The notes: generated from the letters alone by a model not told the origin. Shown: positions 35,302 through 44,960, numbered from the stretch's first letter. The stretch is DNA of 64,000 nt from Congregibacter litoralis KT71 (GCF_000153125.2 NZ_CM002299.1:4133338-4197337); one strand, 5' to 3'. Program-made: numbers and translations.

Positions 35302-36891
35302 TTATTCTCCGGTCTTCTCTGTGTCTGGGTCGTTCCAGGCAGCCCAGGCCTTGTCCAGCACATAACTGTGAATGGCTTCTGCTTCTTCTCGGCTTATCCG
35401 GTCACTAAAATTAGGCATGCCCCGCTGGGAGATATCTTCAAAGAGAAATGAATAAAATGTCTCATTACCCAGGGTTCCCGAATAACGCAAATCGGGAGTT
35501 ACCCCCGAACTGATAACAGCATCGCCATGACACATCCAGCAGTGGCTATAGTAAAGGTCGCCACCACGATGAACCGTTTCATCAGAGGCGGTTTGAACCG
35601 GCGGTTTATTCAATGTGCGCGGTGGTGGCTGATTGATTCCCAGCTCGGCTTTTCCTCCAACTTTGAAAGCTACCACCCGGCCCTCCTGTGGGCCCGCTTT
35701 AGGGCCAATCAAATAGCCCGCCATGATATGGATACCGCTACCCCAGCCTACCGAAACCGCGACATACTGTTCGCCTTCAACCTCATAACTAACCGGCCCA
35801 CCAACGATGCCACTGCCTATTGGTATTTGCCACAGAAGCTCGCCACTGCGGGCATTAAAAGCCGCAAAAGTTTGATCTGTCCGGCCCTGGAAAACCAAAT
35901 TACCTGCTGTTGCCAGAGTACCGCCATTCCAAATTCGCCCATAGGGAACACTCCATGCTTCTTTTTGATTTACAGGATCCCAGGCGAGTAACTTGGCCCG
36001 AATATTCTGCTTCGTCAATGCCCGGCGTTCGGCTTCCGTAGCCGGAAGCTCACCCGCCCGGAAATCTACCTTGGCGTTGAAGCCATCTTCATTGTGTGCT
36101 GCATCGACATCAGCCTTGTAGGTAAAAGCCAGTTCATGAGCAGGGATGTAAACCAAGCCGGTGTCAGGGCTGTAAGACATAGGGTGCCAGTTATGACCAC
36201 CAAACGGTGGTGGGGTGACCACTGCCATACCAGTGCCATAACGCGCTTCGGGGTTTTCAATGGGGCGCCCAGTTTCAAGATCAATGCCCTTAGCCCAAGT
36301 AACAGGGACAAAATTCTCGGCAGAAATTAACTCACCGGTTGTTCGGTCAATCACGTAAAAGAAGCCGTTTTTGGGCGCGTGCATTATTACTTTGTGTAAA
36401 GTGCCTTCGATCTCCAGGTCCGCCAGAGTAATTTGCTGAGTCGAGGTGTAATCCCAGGTATCCCCCGGTGTTGTCTGGTAGTGCCAGACATAGTCCCCTG
36501 TGTCAGGGCGCACGGCCACAATAGAGGAAAGGAATAGATTGTCACCGCCTCCAGGGCTGCGTACCGCCTGATTCCATGGTGAGCCATTACCCACCCCGAA
36601 ATAAAGCAAATCCAGCTCAGGGTCGTAAGCCATAGAATCCCAGACAGTGCCACCACCACCCAGCTTCCACCACTCTCCAGTCCAGGTTTCGGCAGCCATT
36701 TTCATGGTGTCATTTTCAAAACCATCGGCAGGATTGCCAGGTACAGTGTAGAACTTCCATGCCTCCTCACCACTGTCCACATCATAGGCGGCGACAAAAC
36801 CGCGTACACCGTATTCAGCCCCACCGTGACCGATAATGACCTTGCCCTTGACCACCCTCGGCGCTCCGGTGATGGTTCGGGCTTCCTTGAT
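35302..36891 (-). pseudogene. PQQ-dependent quinohemoprotein alcohol dehydrogenase, 5'-truncated by Tn3 copy 2
   Basis: The frame is open from the transposon edge at 36891 for about 529 codons. It starts in mid-domain with T-I-T-G-A-P-R-V-V-K-G-K-V, which belongs inside the eight-bladed PQQ propeller. The C-terminal cytochrome c domain has the haem motif C-W-M-C-H. Intact periplasmic enzymes of this type are about 700 residues with a signal peptide, so roughly the first 150-190 residues, signal and start codon are missing. An internal start at 36855 could not give an exported protein. It is followed after 2 bp by the aldehyde dehydrogenase gene. Confidence 0.88.
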
Positions 36892-36932
36892 GGGGTCCTA
36901 GGGATTTTGCCTCCAAATATTGCAAAAACCGC
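36892..36932 (+). repeat. Terminal inverted repeat, Tn3 copy 2 left
   Basis: Identical to 13719-13759 in copy 1; it abuts the truncated PQQ dehydrogenase gene at 36891. Confidence 0.95.
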
Positions 36933-36967
36933 TGCAGGCCGCGCCAGCTGTGGTTTCTGGAGGCCCA

Positions 36968-39900
36968 TTACTTATCGATTGTCGGCCGGTAGCCATCAAT
37001 CGATTCCATTAAATCCTCAAGTTTTGGCAATTCACCTGTCGGTGCGAATGTGTATCTACCCCGGAGGTTGATATTCTCCCAGGCTACAGGTGAGGCCCGC
37101 TTTACTGTTTCCAGAGACATTGCATTGCCTTGATCCTCAAAGCTGTCCAGCAGATTACTGAGCACTTTTGAGTTGAAGTAGATGATGGCATTTGCCACCA
37201 GTCTGGCACTTTCGTTCCAGATCTGGATCTCCTCATCGCTATTACCCCGGAATCGGTCGCCATTGACGTGGCTAATCGCCCGTCTCAGCTGGTGATAGGC
37301 TTCACCCCGGTTCAACGCTCGCTGAACGTGATTTCTAAGGCTGGCGTCGTCAATGTAGTTCAGCAGATATTGGGCTTTCAGCAGCCGGTTATATTCGGTC
37401 AATGCCTCCAGTAATGGGTGATTGTGCTTGTAACCGGATAGTTTACGCACTAACCTGGCCTGACTGGTCTTGCGCTGAGCCAAAGAGACGGCAATCCGCT
37501 GGATGGTGTCCCAGTGAGCCATGATACGCTGCGTGTTGATCGGCTTGCGCAACGATATATGCACTTGCTGGTTCTTGTCTTCGGTGATGTTGAATAGTTC
37601 ATTGATGACCCTGCCGACCTGGGCATATCGAGGTGCGAACCGATATCCGAACAGGTCGAGCAGGGCAAAGTTCACATGGTTTACTCCATGAGTGTCAGTT
37701 GAGAGCATGTCGGGGACTATCTCAGTACTGTTGTTCATCAACAGGTCAAAGATGTAATGGGATTCATGCTCATTGGCCCCGATTACCCGGGCATTGATGG
37801 CCATATGATTGGCATTCAGACTGACCGCGGACACGCCTTTGCTGGTCCCGAAGTATTTTGAGGAGTACCGCGTGCGGAATGTCTCGCGTTTGGCTTCGAA
37901 CTTCTGACCATCGGCACTGGCGTGCAGAATATCTTCCTGAATGTTGTAGTGCTTGAAGATACTCAGTCGTGTAGTGGCGTTGTTGATGCGGTCATTGGAC
38001 GCATTCAGGGTTTCCAACCGAAGGTAGTTCGCTTGGATAGTGCTGAGTTGTTCATAGGTGCAGTCAGAAATCTGCGCGATGCCATAGATGCCCTGATTAG
38101 TGGCATTGGCAATCAGTATCGCCAGCAGATCCACTTCGTACTGACGGCTTTTCGAGCTCAAGCCCAGCACATGTTGGAAGTCGTCAATGAACCCGGTATC
38201 CCGATCCACTACGCGCAATACATCGGCGATGCTGACCGCTTTCATTTGCTGGAAGAACGGGTTATTCACTAGGTGCTTCTTGCTGGCTGTAGGCAGCCGC
38301 CAGTGATGTTTGCCGTCTTTCGGTCGCAAAATTACGTCCCTGGTATCTGAACGCTCCAAATAGTGGCTGACTTCGTGCAACCGAAGGGTCAGCTCATCCG
38401 CCATGCGTGGAATCAGACGTTTCGGATCCTCGCTGATATTGGGTTGCTGAGTGCCCTCCACCAAGGACCCCTTCTGGTTTTTCCAGATCTCTGGCTTCAC
38501 GAGATCATCCTCTAACGCCCGATATCGAATGACTTCCGGCAGCGTCAACTGGCCGTTTAAGCGGTTGGGTATCTGCAGATACAAAAACCATTCATACTTG
38601 GATTTGTCTATACTGCCATCGGGTTTCGACAGCAATGGCCGTGTGGCTTTCGGTAGTAAACGCTGATCAATGCTGACATCGCCGAGCCTATTACCGGCGA
38701 CCAAATCCAACCGAGCTTGGGCCAGGGCCCCGGCTAACCGCCGCGTTTTGTCGGTACCGTCAAAACGCAGACAGCAAAAGAGCGAACGCAACAGTCCGGC
38801 TCGCAATGTGGACTCCGTATCCAGGTGCTGCCAAAATGCCTCCTCCGCCGACTGTTTCTGATTACTCAGGTATCGGCAGACTGAGTTCAGGTCGCTGACA
38901 TTGAGAAACTGGAACGCCCGTTGCTGTACAGCTTGAAACGACGTATCAGGATCGATGCTGTCATCAACGAACAGGTGTAAGATATCAGCAGCTTTGCTCA
39001 CATTGCGAGCTGCCTTTTGCCAATCCCGATAGACCCGTTCTTGGGCCATTTGATGCGCACGTTGTTTCACTTGCCGGAGGTGATGTATGAACCCTTCCGC
39101 AATACGTTCCAGGCCCTGCTGGTGCCGCGACTGCAGATAGCACAGCAAGTACAGGCGCTGGTTAGCAAGCGATTGACGTTTAAGTTTGGCTCCGTAGTAG
39201 TCAACCCGTTCGGCATAGTGTTGCTGGTTTTTCTGAGAGAGAGAAAGTGACTCGAGTACAGTCGTCACATCCGTCATCCACGGCTGAATATGGTGATACA
39301 CGGCTATTTCTTTTTGCAACTCGGTGCCGGTAAAATTGCGGGCGCTCTGGCGTAGTTGCTGGAATGTAAACTGGCCTTCACCGGAAACCAGTGTGAGCAA
39401 CATAGTTGATAGACCTTGGCTGCAAGCGGCGTCGATCTGGTCATGCAATCGTTTCTGGTGCTGGCCAATAACCTGACTGACGATCTTCTGCAGCGTACTA
39501 TAGGCGGGAATTGCGATTTTCTGGCGAGCCAAATATTCGATTGCAGCGTCAAAGACTGCTCGGGGCTCCACCCAGCTTTCAGCACAGGTACACAAGTGCT
39601 CGACAAGCTGTGGCTGATGTCTTTTATCGTTCCAGTTGCTGACGCCGACGATCGATAGAACACGCGCATAGATACGGGATTTTTGGTCAGGTTTCAGGCT
39701 AAAACGCCTGAAGGTAAGGTCCCTATAGTGAAATCGGGCTATGAATACCAAGTCGTCCTGCATTGATTTGTACCTTGGGTTAAGCAGGACCGGTTTGCAT
39801 TTGAAGTAGCCCAGCAAAGCAATCGCCACACAACGATATTTGCGTTGCCTTATTCTCGATATCTCCGCTAGTTCTTTGTCATTCAGCATAAAGTAGAATC

Positions 39901-39988
39901 GCTGGTATGACTCATTGAAGGATGGGACGCCATATAGATCCTCGACCTCGGCAGCAGTGAGGATTGATAGCCGCTTGTTTCTGCTCAT
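36968..39988 (-). CDS. tnpA: Tn3-family transposase TnpA (intact)
   Basis: A 1006-residue DDE transposase of the usual Tn3-family length. The N-terminal part (about 1-300) carries the end-binding domain. The catalytic core has the Asp in H-A-S-A-D-G-Q-K-F, the second Asp in S-T-D-T-H-G-V-N-H, and the Glu near the C-terminus in the N-E-S-A-R-L-V-A-N-A-I-I-Y-F-N region. It should mobilise both copies since their ends are identical, through cointegrates that must be resolved by host recombination because no resolvase is encoded. An inverted repeat GACCT-AA-AGGTC at 39994-40005, directly upstream of the start, is a candidate autoregulatory site. Confidence 0.96.
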   Translation of the reverse strand: MSRNKRLSILTAAEVEDLYGVPSFNESYQRFYFMLNDKELAEISRIRQRKYRCVAIALLGYFKCKPVLLNPRYKSMQDDLVFIARFHYRDLTFRRFSLKPDQKSRIYARVLSIVGVSNWNDKRHQPQLVEHLCTCAESWVEPRAVFDAAIEYLARQKIAIPAYSTLQKIVSQVIGQHQKRLHDQIDAACSQGLSTMLLTLVSGEGQFTFQQLRQSARNFTGTELQKEIAVYHHIQPWMTDVTTVLESLSLSQKNQQHYAERVDYYGAKLKRQSLANQRLYLLCYLQSRHQQGLERIAEGFIHHLRQVKQRAHQMAQERVYRDWQKAARNVSKAADILHLFVDDSIDPDTSFQAVQQRAFQFLNVSDLNSVCRYLSNQKQSAEEAFWQHLDTESTLRAGLLRSLFCCLRFDGTDKTRRLAGALAQARLDLVAGNRLGDVSIDQRLLPKATRPLLSKPDGSIDKSKYEWFLYLQIPNRLNGQLTLPEVIRYRALEDDLVKPEIWKNQKGSLVEGTQQPNISEDPKRLIPRMADELTLRLHEVSHYLERSDTRDVILRPKDGKHHWRLPTASKKHLVNNPFFQQMKAVSIADVLRVVDRDTGFIDDFQHVLGLSSKSRQYEVDLLAILIANATNQGIYGIAQISDCTYEQLSTIQANYLRLETLNASNDRINNATTRLSIFKHYNIQEDILHASADGQKFEAKRETFRTRYSSKYFGTSKGVSAVSLNANHMAINARVIGANEHESHYIFDLLMNNSTEIVPDMLSTDTHGVNHVNFALLDLFGYRFAPRYAQVGRVINELFNITEDKNQQVHISLRKPINTQRIMAHWDTIQRIAVSLAQRKTSQARLVRKLSGYKHNHPLLEALTEYNRLLKAQYLLNYIDDASLRNHVQRALNRGEAYHQLRRAISHVNGDRFRGNSDEEIQIWNESARLVANAIIYFNSKVLSNLLDSFEDQGNAMSLETVKRASPVAWENINLRGRYTFAPTGELPKLEDLMESIDGYRPTIDK

Positions 39989-40078
39989 TCTTTGACCTAA
40001 AGGTCGAAGAAGATACCGAATTTCTCAGCGCATTAGAAACTAATAGCCCCCTGCAGCCCACGGATGGCGGGGCCTCCG

Positions 40079-40119
40079 GCGGTTTTTGCAATATTTGGAG
40101 GCAAAATCCCTAGGACCCC
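40079..40119 (-). repeat. Terminal inverted repeat, Tn3 copy 2 right
   Basis: Forty-one bases complementary to 36892-36932. Read on the minus strand, its first bases provide the stop codon (TAG within CCTAGG) of the interrupted acyltransferase gene. Confidence 0.95.
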
Positions 40120-41459
40120 CGGGTGGAAATTACGTTGAAACTCATTTGCCCGTCGTAGCTGGGCGTGCCGATAAACAGGCCCATCCCATCGGCAAGGGGT
40201 GCCATACCAACACTGCGCACCATCCGCGCACCGTTCATGTACATGGGGATCTGCGGTCCCGGCACATTGGAAATAAACAGGTTGCACATGCGCGCCGCGG
40301 CGCCGCTGCGCAACAGCAGGCGACTGGCCAGAACCTGGGTGGCCGCCGGCACGTGACGCGTCACATCCGTCATAAGACGCGCGGAGATGCCGGATCGCGC
40401 CTCCTTGCTGGCTTGCGTCGCCTTATGAATGCGCTGAAGACGCTGGAGAGGATCCTTCTCGTCGGTGAAGATCGCCGTGGTCATTGCCGAGATATTGTTA
40501 CCGGGAAGATCCTTGCCATCGGCCCCTCGCGGGCGGGCATTAATCGGTACCCACGCCACGAGAGATTCCTCCGGCAGCTCGCCGTGATGGCTTAGATAAC
40601 GGCGGAGACCGCCGGCACAAATCGCCAGCACCACATCGTTGATAGTGACGCCCGGCGCCAGTTGGCGTATGCGCTTGAGGTCCTCCAGGGGCACGATGCG
40701 GGCATCAAACATTTTGTGCGGCGACAGGTCCACGTTAAAGCGCGTGGGGGGAACCGGATGTTTTTCCCTGTCATCCCGCTTTGCCACGGAGTCCTGGGCC
40801 GCCTGCATCAGGCCCGGCGCCGCCCGCATGACCGTTTCGGCAATGCGCAGGGGCGAACGCAGATTGTTCTTGAAAGCCCGGGACACCAGCGCCGGCATGG
40901 TGGGAATTTCTCCTGAGCCCACCTCAACGGTCTCCAGCGGCACCAGGGGCGTGCCCTGATTGTCACCGTCTGCCATGCTGGCAAAGAACTTCATCAGTGA
41001 CGCACCGTCCACCGCTGCATGATGGATCTTGGTAGCAATGGCGTAGCAGCCCCGGGGCAGACCATCGACGTGGTCGAGGCCCTCCACCACAAAAATCTCC
41101 CAGGGTGGACGATTCATATCCAGGGGGCGGCTGTGATAGCGCGCCATGTGAATACAGAATTGCCGCCAGTCTCCGGGTTCCGGCAGGCGCCCGTGCTGCA
41201 TGTGGTACTCAAGATCGAAGTACTCGTCCTCGATCCAGTAGGGATAGTCGATCTCCATGGGAAGCCGCATCAGGCGACGAAAGAAAACCGGGTTGTAGGC
41301 CAGACGCTCCCGTACATGGGCAATGATGTCAGTAAAACGCACGACCTCACCGCCCGGCACCGTGGAGGGGTCATAAATCGCCACGCTGGTGACGTGGGTG
41401 AGATTGTGCTCGGTCTCAGCGTAGAGAAATTGAGCATCCTGGGGATTAAGCTGATGCAT
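40110..41459 (-). pseudogene. Wax ester synthase/diacylglycerol acyltransferase, 3'-truncated by Tn3 copy 2
   Basis: The 449-codon frame encodes a WS/DGAT-family enzyme that esterifies acyl-CoA to alcohols or diacylglycerol for storage lipid. The active site H-H-A-A-V-D-G (HHxxxDG) is near residue 147, and N-D-V-V-L-A-I and a P-x-N-A-R-P motif are present. The last native residues are F-N-V-I-S-T-R; Gly-Ser and the stop come from the transposon end. Family members usually continue for some tens of residues, so a short C-terminal segment is missing. All catalytic motifs remain, so residual activity cannot be excluded. It is upstream-adjacent to plsB-type acyltransferase, 71 bp apart, both on the minus strand. 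Confidence 0.85.
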
Positions 41460-41530
41460 GTTTCGGTGCCCTGGTTTGTCGTTAAGAGACTGAGTTTGTT
41501 GTTAAGGACAGGTGGAACATCCGCCTGCCA

Positions 41531-43870
41531 TCACGGCAGGGCAGCAGCGCGCACCCGCTCTATGCGCCGCTGTAATTCGCGAAAGCTCTGGGCCATCTGC
41601 AAACGACGTTCCGCCAGATCTTCGCCGTCACTTTGACCTGCGTTCTGACCTTCATCCTGGCCCTCGCTACCACCCTCCACCAGCTCAAGATTATCCATGA
41701 GTCGGAAAGCATTGCTGAAGAGCAGCCGTCCGATGGACGCCTCCGAGCTGATTCGGCGCTGGAGATAGGCCTGGCGGCCATAGGCCAGAGACTTCTGCAC
41801 GCAGTCTTTCTCCGTGAGGGTATCTGTGAGCGCTTGTCGTGCTAACACATCAGCCACCACCCGATAGGCCTCCACAAAGGGCAGAAGCACGGCGTGAGCC
41901 ATGCGCGGCTGCAATCGCGTGAAGATGGCCAGGGCGGCACCGGGCTCATCCAATGCCGCCTCCCAGGCGGGCTGATAGCGCGACAACTCCGCATTGACGT
42001 CACGACGGAATTCCTCCTTGGGCGCGTAGAAAAACTCAAACTTAAAGTAATCGCGAAGACGCTCCGCCTCGTCCCAGAATGCCTCGCTGCCCGTTTGCTC
42101 CTGCTGCGCCATATTCACCAGCGCCAGCTCGATAATGGACTTGTTCAGGAAATAATGAATCACCATGTTGCGGTAGTAACTGGCCACCACATGACGCTCC
42201 GCCGCGATGGTGTAGACCTGCTCGGGACCATCGTCGTAGCGGGTGAGCAAACCGCTGGCGATCATTTTGTCCGTAAGATCCGACACCTGCGCAGGATCCT
42301 GGTCATCGAGATCCCGGGTCAGCGCGATGTGCCGTTTCCGTGCCCAATCGGTGAGGGCCACCACTTCGGAGCGCAGCTCATCGGCGGTGAGTGCCCGGGG
42401 TGCCGAACCAAGAAGCACCATGGAAATAAGGGAAGGCAGGGTAATCGGCGAGACCTTGTTCACCGCGACGCCCACGGCAAAGGCCACGCGCTGCAGTTCC
42501 CGGGGATCCTCCGGCGACGGCGCCCTGGGCAGCACCACGGGCTCACCAAAATCAAAATAAATCTTGCCCATGGGCTGACGCAGACCGCGGAGATAACCGA
42601 TAAACCAGCTCAGGCTCTCGGGTCGCTTTGTGGCCCCGGACTCCAGGGCCGCGTAGTCCTTCACATCGCCAATCATGTCGTAGCTGATGGAGATGGGAAT
42701 GATGTGGAGGTTTTCCGCACCGGTTGCGTGGGCGGAATCCATAACGTATTTCAGCAGGCCGTAACGCGGCGGCATGAGCTTGCCCACGCGGGACCGGGTG
42801 CCCTCAAAGGCCCAGGACAGGGGAAAACGCTTTTCCATGAGATAACCGATGTACTGGCGTAACACCGCTTTGTAGAGCAAATCGTCCTGGAAACTGCGCC
42901 GGATAAAGATAGCGCCGGCACGTCGGGCAACAAAGCCGAGACCGGCGAAGGCCATATTCACGCCCCCGAGAATATGCGGCGCGGGAAAATCATTGTCCGC
43001 GCACATGGCGTTGACGGCGAATCCATCTACGTGGGTTTTGTGGGTCCACAGAAGGGCCGTGGGATATTCCCGGGACCACTGGCGCACGCGCTCAAGGCCC
43101 TCCTTGTCGATGACCACGTCGGCGTCGTAGCCCAGACGCATCACCCAGTGGTTGAGCTGCGCCATGACATCGAGCCAGAAGGGCTGGGGCTTTGAGATCA
43201 GCTCCTTCATGATCTCTGCCGATTCCTCCAGGAGGTCCTCCATGCTGCGACCGGTCTCCGCGGACACCTGTTCCAGCGCCCCCCGGAATTTGGCACTGGC
43301 CAGCAGCGTGTCCGCCACGCGCAGGGGAACTTTATAGCGACTGCCCTGAAGACGACGCTCGGCAACATCCAGGGCCAACCCCGCCTGCCCCGCTACGAAG
43401 GACGCCAGCTCGTCGGTGCTGACCTCGCCCCCCTGAAGCTCCTCAAGACGATGGCGCAGCTGATCGATGGTCGCCGGCTCCCCGGCGATGCATACCACGC
43501 GCTCGGGATGCTGACGCAGAATACGACGGGCACGGAAAGGGCCCGGGCGCCGGGGGTTGCCGAAGAGCAGATCCCGGGGCCGGGGCCGGGTGTTCTTTTC
43601 CTGGAGGGAGGTCCGCCACACCACGCGCAGGGGCAACACCATGGTGTCGCCGGGCATGTCCAGGAGGGGGCGCAGATTATGCGTCGCGGGATTCTCTCGA
43701 TCGCGCACCATGGGCAACACACACTCATGCACCTCGGCGCTGATGGCATGCTCCCTGATGGACCTGTGGAGAAAAGTTTCCAGCTCACTCTGCTCGATGC
43801 TGTGGGCAACGTCGAGCACCGCAATCACCTGATCGCTAGCTTTGAGATTGTGCCAGGGCTGGCTTGTCAT
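41531..43870 (-). CDS. plsB: Glycerol-3-phosphate 1-O-acyltransferase, PlsB type
   Basis: A 779-residue membrane-associated acyltransferase, close to the length of E. coli PlsB (about 800). The catalytic H-K-T-H-V-D motif (HX4D) lies near residue 280, the glycerol-phosphate-binding F-E-G-T-R-S-R follows, and I-P-I-S-I-S-Y-D is the fourth conserved block. It acylates sn-glycerol-3-phosphate at position 1, the first step of phospholipid synthesis. AAGGG lies 7 bp before the ATG. It is followed by the WS/DGAT gene, so phospholipid and storage-lipid synthesis genes are neighbours. The C-terminal tail is Glu/Gln-rich. A paralogue for storage lipid cannot be excluded. Confidence 0.9.
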   Translation of the reverse strand: MTSQPWHNLKASDQVIAVLDVAHSIEQSELETFLHRSIREHAISAEVHECVLPMVRDRENPATHNLRPLLDMPGDTMVLPLRVVWRTSLQEKNTRPRPRDLLFGNPRRPGPFRARRILRQHPERVVCIAGEPATIDQLRHRLEELQGGEVSTDELASFVAGQAGLALDVAERRLQGSRYKVPLRVADTLLASAKFRGALEQVSAETGRSMEDLLEESAEIMKELISKPQPFWLDVMAQLNHWVMRLGYDADVVIDKEGLERVRQWSREYPTALLWTHKTHVDGFAVNAMCADNDFPAPHILGGVNMAFAGLGFVARRAGAIFIRRSFQDDLLYKAVLRQYIGYLMEKRFPLSWAFEGTRSRVGKLMPPRYGLLKYVMDSAHATGAENLHIIPISISYDMIGDVKDYAALESGATKRPESLSWFIGYLRGLRQPMGKIYFDFGEPVVLPRAPSPEDPRELQRVAFAVGVAVNKVSPITLPSLISMVLLGSAPRALTADELRSEVVALTDWARKRHIALTRDLDDQDPAQVSDLTDKMIASGLLTRYDDGPEQVYTIAAERHVVASYYRNMVIHYFLNKSIIELALVNMAQQEQTGSEAFWDEAERLRDYFKFEFFYAPKEEFRRDVNAELSRYQPAWEAALDEPGAALAIFTRLQPRMAHAVLLPFVEAYRVVADVLARQALTDTLTEKDCVQKSLAYGRQAYLQRRISSEASIGRLLFSNAFRLMDNLELVEGGSEGQDEGQNAGQSDGEDLAERRLQMAQSFRELQRRIERVRAAALP

Positions 43871-44051
43871 AAAGGGGCCCTTTTTTCCGCCGCTGCTGCG
43901 GGGCGTTTTTATTATGCATTATGTCGAAGGTTCTGCTGCTGATCATACCAGCCACGGGGCCTGGGTGGTGGCGCAACTATGCTGGCGGAAACTGGTCTAT
44001 CTTGTGTAGGCAACGTAACAAAGTAGACACAGGAAAAGGACACTACCGAGA

Positions 44052-44576
44052 GTGGAGGCACCGCAACAGGAACGTCAGCGCATGGGCCGCACGATGCAGG
44101 TGTTTGCCTGGCTGGCCGTCATGGCATTGCTCATGCTCTACTTCAGCGACGTGCTGGATCGGCAGCGCAACCCCAATCGCAGTGTGGACACGGCGGTAAC
44201 CGCCGAAGGCGTGCGCGAAGTCGAGCTCAAGCGAAACCGCATGGGCCACTACGTCAGCGCGGGCACGATCAACGGTGAAGACGTGGTCTTCCTCCTCGAT
44301 ACGGGCGCTACCGGAGTTGCTATACCGGCGGCCCTCGCCGAGCGCCTGTCCCTGCCCCGGGGGCGGGCAATCATGACCAACACGGCCAACGGCAGCGCGC
44401 GGAGCTACGTCACACGACTGCGGGAAGTGGGCGTGGGCGATATCCGGCTGGAGAATGTAGAGGCTTCCATCACCCCGGGGCTACAGATGCGCGAGGTGCT
44501 GCTGGGAATGAGCTTTCTGAAACACATCGAATTTACCCAGCGGGGCAACACTCTGACCCTGCGTCAATATCCCTGA
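44052..44576 (+). CDS. Membrane-anchored retropepsin-like aspartic protease (TIGR02281 type)
   Basis: A 174-residue protein with a single N-terminal transmembrane helix (about residues 15-33) and a periplasmic retropepsin-like domain. The active-site signature is L-L-D-T-G-A-T-G-V-A-I-P, with the D-T-G catalytic triad near residue 83, and a distal hydrophobic G-M-S-F-L completes the fold. Bacterial proteins of this clan AA family are small, presumably dimeric and of unknown target. GTG 44052 follows AAGGA by 12 bp; ATG 44082 is the alternative and would keep the membrane anchor. It is divergent from plsB. Confidence 0.82.
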   Translation: MEAPQQERQRMGRTMQVFAWLAVMALLMLYFSDVLDRQRNPNRSVDTAVTAEGVREVELKRNRMGHYVSAGTINGEDVVFLLDTGATGVAIPAALAERLSLPRGRAIMTNTANGSARSYVTRLREVGVGDIRLENVEASITPGLQMREVLLGMSFLKHIEFTQRGNTLTLRQYP

Positions 44577-44639
44577 AAAACCGAGGGCAAACCCGGCCAG
44601 GGCGTAACGCTGATCGCTGACGACCTTGTGAGGCGGGTT

Positions 44640-44960
44640 CTAGTGCTCCCAGAGGGGCAGGGATTCAAACCCCGGTGCGAGGGAGATCTCCATAGCATTG
44701 TCCGTCGACGCGAAGGCGTGCCCCACCATTTCGTCGTAGGGGCTGCGCTGCACGAGCACCATATCAGCTCCCCGAAAACCCGCCAGCGCCGATTTCATAT
44801 CCAGAAGATTACGGGTTTTCAGGGGCTTGCCATCGCCTTCGGTAATCAGAAGCCGACCCTCGGTCACCTCCGCATGGGCGATGTACAGACTGAGATCTAC
44901 GGACTCCACGACGATGCGATTGATGGTGCGCGACTTCAGCTCTTTCAGCGTGGCTTTCAT
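44640..44960 (-). CDS. DUF6482-type small protein
   Basis: A 106-residue cytoplasmic protein with the pattern V-V-E-S-V-D-L-S-L-Y near residue 17, L-I-T-E-G-D-G-K-P-L-K and S-P-Y-D-E-M-V-G, which I recognise as the DUF6482 family of Gammaproteobacteria. Function is unknown. It converges on the retropepsin-like gene (63 bp between stops) and is divergent from cho. Confidence 0.7.
   Translation of the reverse strand: MKATLKELKSRTINRIVVESVDLSLYIAHAEVTEGRLLITEGDGKPLKTRNLLDMKSALAGFRGADMVLVQRSPYDEMVGHAFASTDNAMEISLAPGFESLPLWEH

Larger units (their letters stand above)
13719..40119. mobile_element. Composite-transposon-like catabolic island bounded by two direct Tn3-family elements
   Basis: Two near-identical tnpA-only elements in the same orientation (13719-16945 and 36892-40119) enclose about 20 kb of catabolic, uptake and regulatory genes. 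This is the arrangement known for IS1071-type class I-like composite catabolic transposons, though the element here has 41-bp ends and is not IS1071. Homologous recombination between the direct copies would excise the cargo plus one copy as a circle. No 5-bp target duplication links the outer flanks (ACCCC on the left, CGGGT on the right), so the unit did not arrive in its present form by one simple transposition, or its edges were later rearranged. Confidence 0.65.
36892..40119 (-). mobile_element. Tn3-family tnpA-only element, copy 2 (intact), 3,228 bp
   Basis: Same structure as copy 1, with 41-bp perfect ends at 36892-36932 and 40079-40119 and an uninterrupted tnpA. No resolvase, passenger gene or evident res site is present, as in other minimal Tn3-family elements such as IS1071. 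The flanks TTGAT and CGGGT are not a target duplication. On its left it cuts the 5' part of a PQQ dehydrogenase gene and on its right the 3' end of a wax ester synthase gene, two unrelated genes, so the junction results from recombination or deletion and not a plain insertion. Confidence 0.92.

Noticed and set aside
13714..40124. 5-bp target duplication around the whole island
   Set aside because: The outer flanks are ACCCC and CGGGT; neither direct nor exact inverted match.
41019..43942. Long plus-strand frames opposite the acyltransferase genes
   Set aside because: They are antisense shadows in GC-rich coding DNA; the minus-strand frames carry the HHxxxDG and HX4D motifs.
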